Shown in pieces: positions 55,677 to 64,000 of a stretch of DNA of 64,000 nt. Source of the DNA: Cryptomeria japonica (lineage: Eukaryota; Streptophyta; Pinopsida; Cupressales; Cupressaceae). The position numbers and the translations under genes are program-made. The stretch lies in contig NC_081414.1 in the NCBI RefSeq assembly GCF_030272615.1, positions 526,977,137 to 527,041,136 on the forward strand, written 5' to 3'. The notes below the pieces were generated by a model. It searched no databases. It saw only the letters and a program-made list of their open reading frames with translations, and was not told where the DNA came from. The first letter of the stretch is position 1; each line of letters starts with the position of its first letter.

Positions 55677-57135
55677 TGTAGACGTATAAAAATGACCATA
55701 TTCCTAAATGAATATTTTATGTTCATTTCTTTATTTAATTAAATCCAATTTAATTAAATTACCCGCATTCCTCTATTTATTTAAGTAAATTACTCAATTA
55801 AATTCACTATACCCATTTAATAGAATAAATTCATTTTATTCAATTAAAGTCCCTATCCACTTTTTAATTAAATTCAAATTTAATTAAAATAGTTATCCTA
55901 AATTAAATAAATCTAATTTATTTAATTGCAACCAAATTGAATTAAATTCAATTAAAACCCATTATCCCTTCATCCACTTGCAAAATCCTACACCTCCCAC
56001 TTGCATCCTAACCCTCTTCCTAATTTCTTCTAGAATCCATCTAATCCTAATTAATTAACCCAGACCCATCCATTATCCCTTTTCCCTAAATTTGAGGAGG
56101 TCACTTCTCAAGTTTGGAGTAAAGTCTTCAAAAAGCATTAAAGCCTGTATCCATTCAACAAGCTAACTTGTTGAATACCCCCAAATTTGGAAGGACTCTT
56201 ACAAATTTGTCCCCAAAGTCTTCATAACCATTAATGGTTAACTCAACCCTCTAGCATGGTTAAAGAATTTCCCTAAACTCAACCTCCATGTAACCCAAGG
56301 GTCTCATCAAGCATTTATTGCTTTGACCATGCTTATCCTTAATCCTTTGCACAAGAATTTATCCTTTGGATAAAAGCTTTATCCAATGGGTAATCTTAAC
56401 TTAACCTTAACCCTTAACCCCTAGGGTAACCATGAGGTCTTCTCAAGCATTTAATGCTTCTTACATCTCCTCTCAACCAACCTTATGTTGACAATTGTCA
56501 CCATTTCATTGGTGCCAATTGCAAACATGGATTCCCAAATTTCAAACTCAACCCTTGATTGCCTCTTTCAATCCTGACCATCCATTGCCCTATTTTTGCT
56601 ATAAATAGAGCTCTCATCCCTCCATTTTTCATCATCCAAGTCTTTAGCATCACACTTATACTAAAATCCATTCAAGCTTTCATATATCATTTATGTTCAT
56701 CATTAGCCTCTCTTTTAAATAGGAATTAATCTAAATATGCAAATTTAGAGTATGTTCCTTATCATTTAGCTTAATCATAGACTAATATAGCATGCTAGGA
56801 TAGTCTTGTTACTAATCTTGTCATCTTATAAACTAGTTTATTTCATTTATAGGATCATGCATAGCTTAGGATGCATTTCATCTTAAAATCAACAAAAGCA
56901 TCCCTCGTTCTTGCATTTGTCATCCCTAAACCACTTTTCTCAGTGATCTGAGAGCAAAAACATTAGTTTGAGGGACCTTGTGAGATAGAGAACCATGGAA
57001 CCAACCTTGGGAAGCTGAGCCATACTTCATGACTCCATAGCTTGCACCAAGAAGTCCTGTGGGTGTGTGAGCAAGGCTCCCTAGAGCTCCGTTTTTCACA
57101 TTTTGAGTTCTATCGACTCGCTTTTCCCGCATACA
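55677..57135 (+). mobile_element. 5' LTR of Tat-III, 1459 bp
   Basis: Starts TGTAGACGTATAAAAATGAC and ends CCCGCATACA, four bases before the primer-binding site. The AATTTAATTAAAT-rich beginning and the later CTGAGAGCAAA segment resemble the Tat-I and Tat-II LTRs. No partner LTR is in the window. Confidence 0.88.
56600..56608 (+). promoter_or_regulatory. TATA box of the Tat-III LTR
   Basis: TATAAATAG, about 0.92 kb into the LTR, followed by AGCTCTCATCCC. Confidence 0.65.
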
Positions 57136-57139
57136 TTTC

Positions 57140-57157
57140 TGGCGCCCACCGTGGGGC
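57140..57157 (+). other. Primer-binding site of Tat-III
   Basis: TGGCGCCCACCGTGGGGC, identical to that of Tat-I. Confidence 0.9.
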
Positions 57158-57244
57158 ATCACCCCATATATCAAATTGGTTTTTGAATTTAACCACTTTT
57201 GCAGGTCCGCAGGAAATAAGAATCAACGTGTGGAAAACATTCCC

Positions 57245-57505
57245 TAGCGCATCTGGTTAACAGCCTAGTGCATCCAGCTTACTGTTCAGCACGTTGGGTC
57301 CATCATCTAGCGCGTGAAGTCTTTTCCTTAGTGCATCATAATACTAATATTTTCCTATAGGTCTCGACATGGGAGAAAAACAGAGCAGCGCCTCCAGAAC
57401 ATAGAGTAGCGCATCCTAAAAATAGTATAGCGCATCTCTGCCTTCTTTTAGCGCATCACTGCTATTTTGTAGTGCGTACAGTTTGTTCTGTAGCACATCA
57501 TAGAC
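57245..57505 (+). repeat. Tat-III phased motif array, cluster 1
   Basis: TAGCGCATC and variants (TAGTGCATC, CAGCACGTT, TAGCGCGTG, CAGCGCCTC, TAGTGCGTA, TAGCACATC) start at 57245, 57266, 57287, 57308, 57329, then 57386, 57407, 57428, 57449, 57470 and 57491. Every step is exactly 21 nt except one of 57. The 11-12 bases between copies differ from copy to copy. Confidence 0.95.
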
Positions 57506-59001
57506 AGACAGAGATAAGAAAAATAAAATCTATAACCGAGGATAAAAATTAGACTTGTTGAAGTCCACCCGCTATCTAACGTTTTTCACTTGTTATCTTG
57601 CAGGATTCTAACGATTTTATTGCAGATAGGAGCTTAGTCTTAAGATTATTAATATAGTTAGAGTTTTTACTAACTTGGTTAAGTTAGTTTAAAATTTGAA
57701 CTTCTTTTTCTTAAAATTGAACTCACTCTATTTTTTGGCTATAAAAAGAACCACAATCAGAAATTTTCTTGCTTTCATAGGAGAAAAACTTTATTTTGGG
57801 CTCTAAAAAGAACAATACAAACTTTCCTTTTTGCAAAAGTAGCTTTAAAAAGTACCTCACCATCCTTTGGTGTATAAAAGGATTCATTTTAAATTTTTGC
57901 AAAGGAAAGAACCACACTTAAAAGTTTTTGTTACAATCAAAGAGGGACGTTATTCCCCTTTTTACCAATTTCCTTTTGTTGTCCAAATCGAAGTTTTGCT
58001 TTGTTGACTCAGTTCTTTTCCTAGATTAGATAATCACTGATTTGGGGAAATAAAATAAACACCATGTTTTTTTGGAGTAACATCTCCAAATAGAAGTTAG
58101 CAAATCATTGTCTTGAAGGTTAAAAAGAAGATTGTTTGCCTTGTCTCGAAAGTGGAAGGTATATGCTCTCCCCTTAACTGGGTGACCAAAAAGCCAAACC
58201 ACTCTTAAGCTTTCTGTACTTCAAGCATTATGCAACCTTTAACAGTCCCGCCTTCCCGAGGAGTTGGAATCAACTCTTAAAGCCATTTATGGGCAGTGTG
58301 AAGGGAACGACCTAAGTGGGAAACGACTTTGACGCCAAGTATTCCAACCCACTATAATCAAAAGTGGAAAGTGACGTAAGTCCTTTTCAACGGTTGCGCG
58401 CAGCGATTAGCCTTCCCCTAGTATCCTTGAGATACATAAAGCCTTTGTTCTAAAGGTTGGGAAGCCTCCTGAGGGAGTTTATCACTGATGGCCAAACAGG
58501 AAGCCTGATTACGAACCATAGAAATAGAAACCTTGAGCCGAGTCAGTAACCAGACATTTATAATATCATAGTGCAAGGGTGGGGAAGAATCTGCCCCCAA
58601 GATCGCTCACCATATATCTCCCAAGATAACTACTCAATTGTGAAGAAATTCACTTTGAGGTAATTTCTGGCAAAAGACAAAAAAACGGGCGCCCTCTAGG
58701 GGGTGACACAGCTGTTTGAGCTGACGGAGTATCGAGACTAGTGGGCTATGATGTTATTTATGACCTTTGAATAAAGAGTCTTCTTGAAGTGTATTATTTG
58801 TATCCAAACCTGTTAAAACATTGGGGATTTGAACACATCCTCACAGAACATACACTTTTTGTTAGATTAAGCAAAATGGTTGTCTCTTTGGTGCTATGCT
58901 TGCATTTACTACTTCAGAAAATCATCCATCAAAACTGAAAAACTCATAACAAAAATCCAAAAATTGCCAAAAACCAACCAAAGGAAAATATCAGGGCAAT
59001 C

Positions 59002-59362
59002 TAGTGCGTGAGAGCAACTTCTTAGCGCATGTGGTATATTTGTTAGCGCATCAGGGCATCCAGTTAGCACTTCCGGTTAAAATAGTAGCGTTCTACGAAA
59101 AATTTCAAAACAACATTACACAGTCAGCGAGTCTAGAAAACAGCCTAGCGTGTAGGAGTCAAACAATAGCGCATAAGGTTTAACAGTTAGCGCGTAGCAG
59201 ACCCATATTGGTGCATAACTTTTATGAGCAAAACAAAAAACAAATTTTAGCAGTCTAAACAATTAGCGCGTGGCTGGGGCAGCTTAACACGTGTTGTCTT
59301 TTATTTAGCGCGTGAAGAAATTTCAGTAGCACATCTTGTCTCTGTTTTAACGCGTGACCAAA
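59002..59362 (+). repeat. Tat-III phased motif array, cluster 2
   Basis: Copies start at 59002, 59023, 59044, 59065, 59086; 59125, 59146, 59167, 59188, 59209; and 59264, 59285, 59306, 59327, 59348. Three runs of five, each with exact 21-nt steps. Cores are TAGCGCRT with decay such as TAACACGTG; spacers are unlike one another. Confidence 0.95.
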
Positions 59363-59819
59363 CCCAAAAAAACAGGGGGCAAAACAGTGAGGAATTTTGA
59401 AAATTTAGAAAACATTTTTGGAAACCTCTTTCCATCAGCATCATTTTTCGTCAAAACAAAGTATCAAAAACAGAGCTTTAAAAATTATTTCTTGAGCAAA
59501 ATTTGTGTCAAACAAACGTTGTAAAATTCCAAAACTGGTTGCGCGATAAAACATATCTATCCTATCAAAATCAAGAAACATCATCACAAGTGACAAAAGG
59601 GTCCCTTATCATCTCACGGATTTCATCTCAAAAACACTTGTTTAAAACCTCAGGTTGTCAAATCAAGTTTCCATATCGGGAGACTTTATCCATATCATTT
59701 GACACACTTTGTCATAAAGGGGTATCTAAACCTTCACTTTGATAAAGTAAAACTTGAGTTTTCAAAGTAAGATCAACTGAATTCAAAACCATTCAAAGGG
59801 AACCATTGATCACTTATGC

Positions 59820-60206
59820 ATGACTAATCCCCATATTTTGAGAAGAAAGAATATTTATCATAACACCACGTTGAAGAAACAACAACCAAGTTTTTCCAAA
59901 TTTATCAAAAGAAACAAATTTTTATACATCAATCGACAACTCTTCAAATCTCATCGAACATTCCTCCATCACGTTAAACTTTATATCCAAAACAAATCCA
60001 ACGAATTTGACAAAGAGCCTTTAAAGACTAGGGCATATTGTCAAAAATCCGCATTTAATCAAATCATAAACCATGGAGGAAAGATCAATCCAGCATTCTT
60101 ACCCGACAAGTGCATCACTTACAACACACCTCGACTTGAACCACCAACTCCCGAGAAACATATCGAAGAGGATTTTGTTCCCTTCGTCACAAAAAGTTTC
60201 TACTAA
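59820..60206 (+). CDS. Possible small ORF just before Tat-III gag, unknown
   Basis: A 128-codon frame whose stop (60204-60206) is one base before the gag ATG at 60208. The product would be basic, Lys/His/Asn-rich in its first half (KKQQPSFSKFIKRNKFLYIN). I recognise no domain. It is open in an element that otherwise carries stops, but the AT-rich sequence could do this by chance. No matching frame was seen in Tat-II. Confidence 0.25.
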   Translation: MTNPHILRRKNIYHNTTLKKQQPSFSKFIKRNKFLYINRQLFKSHRTFLHHVKLYIQNKSNEFDKEPLKTRAYCQKSAFNQIINHGGKINPAFLPDKCITYNTPRLEPPTPEKHIEEDFVPFVTKSFY

Positions 60207-60207
60207 A

Positions 60208-61386
60208 ATGCCTGTTACTCGCTCTCAAAACAAACAAAGCGAGGCACAAGCAGAATCCAATATGAATCGAAGATTATCAAATCCTTTTGAAGGTCCACAC
60301 CTAGAGGATACTGAAATTTCTGAAGAACTTCTTCAGGAATGCCAAGAAAGTGCTTCATTCCAAAAACTTGTAGAAAGACTCATGGAAAATGACAAGGAAA
60401 AATACTTGCTCATGCTCACAAGCAAAGGAGTCAAACTCCCTGAAGACTTTGACGCAGATGTGTTTAGAACAAGACCTCAACATTACGAATATCACGAACG
60501 ACAATGGCAAGGGGAAGCACGCGACCCTGAACAAGATATCCCCGAGCAAAACATACCGGAACAACATACCCCAAGACAAAACATCCCCAAACAAAACATA
60601 CCGTTCCATACACCATTTCAACCCAGGATCAATGCAAGGGAAGAGCTCTTCCCTTGACAAAACAATGTGCCTTTGGTTGCCCTTACTCAACAAATGCAAA
60701 TGTTACAAAGACAAATGCAAGACATGCAACAAGGGACGACAGTGCGGTACTCATTAAACAAAATCTGTCCTTATCTATTTGATAGAAGATTGCACATGAT
60801 CCCTTTTCCTCCAAACTTAGACGTACCTAAATTTGACAAATACGATGGAAAAAGTGATCCTCGTGATCATGTCAGAGAATTCTGTACCATGAGTCTTGAA
60901 TTTGCTCATGATGACACCTATCTAATGAGGTTATTCCCAAGAAGCTTGGGAGGACAAACAATGGAATGGTTATCCAAAATTACACCTCTTGTCAGATCAT
61001 TTGATGAATTGGTTAACAAGTTCATAACACAATATTCCTATAACATTCAACATGCTATAACCATGCTAGACGTCTGCAACACCAAACAGAAAAACAATGA
61101 AACATTTATGATATTCCTTCAACATTGGCAACGTATGGTTTCGCGATATCCTTGAGACATTCCTGAAAAGGAGAAAATGGAAATTTTCACCGACAACTTG
61201 AATGGTGAGATGAGTTACAGGCTCAAACTCCAATGCATACCATCTTTCGCTAAATTGATCGAAAACGACATTCAAGTAGAAGAGGCATGTGTCAAAAAGG
61301 GAATGCTCAAATTCTTCAAAGAAGGAACAAATTCATCAAACTACAATAACCAAAACAACAACAACTTAGACAAGTCTCGATTCTAG
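60208..61386 (+). pseudogene. Tat-III gag
   Basis: ATG 60208 (MPVTRSQNKQSEAQAE) matches the start of Tat-II gag. KYLLMLTSKGVKLPEDFDAD follows, then a Pro/Gln/Asn repeat (EQNIPEQHTPRQNIPKQNIP, 60548 on). A stop at 60656-60658 is followed in phase by the capsid domain: CPYLFDRRLHMIPFP, TYLMRLFPRSLGGQTMEW and YSYNIQHAITMLDVCNTKQK. Stops at 61153-61155 (TGA where Tat-I has CGA) and 61384-61386 (TAG where Tat-II has TGG) fit cytosine deamination. No frameshift is seen in this part, so it is younger than Tat-I. Confidence 0.88.
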
Positions 61387-62883
61387 ACTCGAAACAAAAA
61401 CGAAGGCAGCAATGAATCACATGATCCAAAATCTAATCAACCAGTGCTCGCATTATCTGGAAATCCTCAAGCTACGAAAGCTCCTAAAGGTGCTAACCCA
61501 AACGATAACACATACACACCAAATACCAATCAAGGTCAACCCAACGCAAACAACACCAATGATACTCAAAACAAAACCACGAATCAAGGACCTAATAACA
61601 ATTCGCGCAATGACACCAACAATTTCCAAAAACGTGTCTTCACACCACTGGGACAATCGCTAGAGTCGGCATTCAAAGAGCTCCTGGCAAACAAGATTAT
61701 CTCTTTGCTTGCAATCAACAACTATGAACCCCAAATCAAACCACCTCGGTGGAATGACTCACAATATTGTGATTTTCATTGTAAAAAAGGTCATCGAACG
61801 AACAATTGCATGAGATTGAAAAACATTGTTCAGGTTATGATTGATCGAGGTGATTTAACGGTAGGTGGTCTCAAAACAAATGGTGACCACAGAGCCTTTA
61901 AAAATCCTCTTCCAAACTACAACAAAGAGGGAGCTTCAACCTCAAATGATACATGTGGATCTCGTATCAACTACATCTACAATAACACCATCAATCACAT
62001 ATCAGTTGAAGACCATCATGTGAATGTCATCACAATCCGAGACCAGCATGCTCATGAATCCATCAATGTAACAACTAGAGCTCAGAAATATGTCTTGAAG
62101 GGACATACATCGCCTACAACCACTACACCAAAAATCTAATATGATTTAGTCAGCCAACTATGCAAAACTCCTGCTCAAATATCTATACTAGAATTGTTGA
62201 AATTGTCACCAAAACACAAAGACATATTGGAACAAGCACTATTAGAAACCAATGTACCTCAAGACCTAGATGCGGATAGATTTCAAGCCATAGTCCCTCA
62301 TATGACAGGGCCTCATAATCTCACCTTCTCAGAGCATGATAATACTTCCTTAAGTCATCCGCATAACACTCCCCTCCATATTGAAGTCATCGTTTATAGG
62401 CACCGAGTAAAAATAGTATTGATAGATGGAGGAGCTGGACTTAATATATGTACCTTAAAACTTATCCGTACATTAGGCTTCTCAGAGGAGTCTATTGATC
62501 CACATAAAAAGATTACCATAAAGGCATATGATGATGAGGAAAGGTCATCTAAAGGAACCGTGATGTTACCCATACAAGTTGGACCAGTGCAAAAGGATAC
62601 TATGTGTCAGGTCTTAGACATAGACCTCACCTACAATATTTTATTAGGTTGACCCTGGATATATGAAATGCAAGCAGTGCCTTCTATGTATCACCAGTGT
62701 GTCAAATTTCCCTATAACGGACAAGAGGTCTCTGTATCTGCTGATCACAATCCATTTCAACATTGTAATGCAATGGGGGCAACCCAGGACAGTTTAGTTC
62801 CCCATAATAGGGAAAAACAGAAATCCTCAACATCAGATCTACAAAAGGCAAAGCTCAAATCATTACCTGGAGATTTCAAGTAG
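61387..62883 (+). pseudogene. Tat-III zinc knuckle and protease
   Basis: The frame 61444-62139 carries a low-complexity Asn/Thr/Pro stretch, then the zinc knuckle C-D-F-H-x3-G-H-x3-N-C at 61768-61809. After a stop at 62137-62139, 62194-62652 contains the protease with V-L-I-D-G-G-A-G-L-N (Asp codon 62425-62427), IDPHKKITIKAYDDEERSSK and LTYNILLG followed by TGA (62650-62652) in place of the Arg codon. The last part (62668-62883) continues QAVPSMYHQCVKFPYNGQEV to a TAG. Confidence 0.88.
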
Positions 62884-64000
62884 AAAGTGCAAATCAAAGA
62901 GCAAGGTATGGGAGAATACTCTTTGGAACCCATGTGTTTGGCCAACTTACCAACATCACCCAGATCTCATGGATTACCCACAACATCAACGGATCAGGTA
63001 ACTCAGCCCATCACCAAATTTCATGGTACCTTCATCCAACTAGGCACTCTAGCACATGAATTAGAAGAGAAGGACATTCTTAGCTGGTTATACAAAGATG
63101 AGGAAGAAGATAACAGAGTAGCTACTCTGGATATAGTTCTACCAACACACCTATATGGAAAGGGCTACTTAATCATGCAACAAATGGGATATGATGGTAA
63201 AGGACCCATTGGAAAACGCAAAGAAGGAGTCACTGAACCCATAGACCTTCCTTCACAACTCAGTAGAGACAAAACAGGATTGGGTTGTAAACTCGCTTCC
63301 CTATTAAGAAAGACACCACACATAACTCCAAAACCTCAATGGAAAGCAAAGAAGAAGTAAAAAGAAGAATCCTGGCAGGAAGCACTATTTGAGTCAGCAG
63401 AAACAATCTGCAAGGCACGTGAATGTCAAGAATAGAAGCAACATCAGGGAAAGTTCCTCATTCATAAGAAAGCCATATCCATAGTAGTAGCTCATATTCA
63501 AACACCAATATCTCAAAAACAAACAGAATCATTTCCTAATACCGTTATTTCCCCCCAAGCAGGCATAGTCTATGAACAAATACAAAAAGTAGAAGCAGGA
63601 TCCAACACCGAATCAGTAAAGACTATCAAACTGGTATCCATCATCAAAGATCTATTTTCACCATATAACATACCTGTTTACAACACAGATAAAATCTAGG
63701 ATGATAACTCAGAGACTTATTCCAATGAATATGAATGGGGTAGCTGCTCAAACGCTACTAGAGATATCACTGACAATACTGGCTCCATATCCCTTTCTCA
63801 AGAAGAGCATAACGCAGAAGATAGACTACCTAAATTTGGACCGCAGAATATCTATGACGCCAAGGAAAGCGAACATAAACATTATGAACAAGTCTATATG
63901 GAAGATAATACCATCGAAGACCTCGACGAAATCCTTGACTTCTTTAAAACCAAGACCAATCACAATGAAAACTCTGTCTTAACACTTACAATAGCAGAAC
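62884..64000 (+). pseudogene. Tat-III G-patch segment and acidic linker, cut by the window edge
   Basis: Frame 62887-63360 ends with a G-patch-like segment YGKGYLIMQQMGYDGKGPIG to KTGLGCK (about 63153-63290), the best match here to the pattern of spaced glycines. After TAA 63358 the linker is broken; SNEYEWGSCSN near 63720 (another frame) matches NEWEWGS in Tat-II. The reverse transcriptase is not reached. Confidence 0.8.

Larger units (their letters stand above)
57158..60207 (+). other. Untranslated leader of Tat-III
   Basis: Two array clusters (57245-57505, 59002-59362) flank about 1.5 kb that contains CTTGCAGG (near 57598), the box GGGAACGACCTAAGTGG (58303 on) and no recognised gene. An AT-rich segment with AAAAAGAACC words lies at 57735-57920. 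A 128-codon frame sits at the 3' end. Confidence 0.75.
55677..64000 (+). mobile_element. Tat-III: 5' half of a Tat-lineage retrotransposon
   Basis: 5' LTR, primer-binding site, 3 kb leader, gag, protease and the start of the linker are present; reverse transcriptase onward lies beyond the right edge. It is inserted in the Tat-IV reverse transcriptase. The number of stops is intermediate between Tat-II and Tat-I. Confidence 0.93.

Noticed and set aside
57245-59362. CRISPR-like array
   Set aside because: Repeat-spacer look, but the repeat is only 8-10 bases, the period is 21 nt and the setting is a plant retrotransposon leader. No cas gene.

Overview
The window is nuclear DNA of a seed plant with a large, transposon-packed genome. 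Giant LTRs, nested Ty3/gypsy elements of the Tat lineage, a chromovirus end and Ty1/copia remnants all point that way. A gymnosperm is plausible, but the sequence alone does not settle the species. I see no tRNA or rRNA gene, no bacterial feature and no convincing ordinary host gene. Almost every base belongs to an LTR retrotransposon or to something one has inserted into.

Layout from left to right. 1-5105: 3' end of a chromovirus (integrase core, chromodomain, polypurine tract) and its roughly 4.1 kb 3' LTR; it sits inside 5106-7732, the 5' end of a minus-strand Tat-type element (leader, primer-binding site, LTR), here called Tat-0. 7733-9257: a decayed reading frame of unknown family, cut by a solo LTR of about 5.0 kb. 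That solo LTR runs from 9258 to 42330 but is split into three pieces by two full-length Tat elements: Tat-I (10993-24339, TSD GTAGG) and Tat-II (27153-41863, TSD TTAGG). Its own TSD, CTACA, is present on both sides, and the interrupted reading frame resumes at 42336. 42735-43585: minus-strand copia gag fragment. 44060-55676: Tat-IV, a heavily decayed gag-pol with a 2.3 kb copia solo LTR in its leader (45725-48018, TSD ATCCT) and an unclassified 2.1 kb insertion in its linker. 55677-64000: the 5' half of Tat-III, inserted in the reverse transcriptase of Tat-IV and running off the window.

The Tat elements share one plan: LTR, primer-binding site, 2-3 kb untranslated leader, gag with a zinc knuckle, retropepsin, a G-patch-like segment in a long acidic linker, reverse transcriptase, a degenerate RNase H, a second (archaeal-type) RNase H, integrase, an A-rich tract, a long 3' region, polypurine tract, LTR. 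Tat-II is the youngest: about 8 differences by eye between its two 770-bp LTRs, and only three stops plus one frameshift in gag-pol. It also carries an antisense reading frame resembling the plant mobile domain between pol and the 3' LTR.

The most interesting signal is in untranslated sequence. Each element carries its own short core motif, repeated many times at a fixed spacing near 21 nt, while the bases between the cores vary: TAGCGCRT in Tat-III (almost exactly 21 nt), TCGTACGA in Tat-I (21-22 nt), CGCGTCTGTG in Tat-II (19-21 nt), TCATATGCGCTA in the 5 kb solo LTR (about 21 nt). In the three Tat leaders the motif forms two clusters about 1.1-1.5 kb apart. In Tat-II the same motif recurs in reverse complement upstream of the antisense reading frame. 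Both readable Tat integrases and the chromovirus integrase have Asn in place of the second catalytic Asp. Paired G(CTTG)C hairpins are conserved between the leaders of Tat-I and Tat-0.
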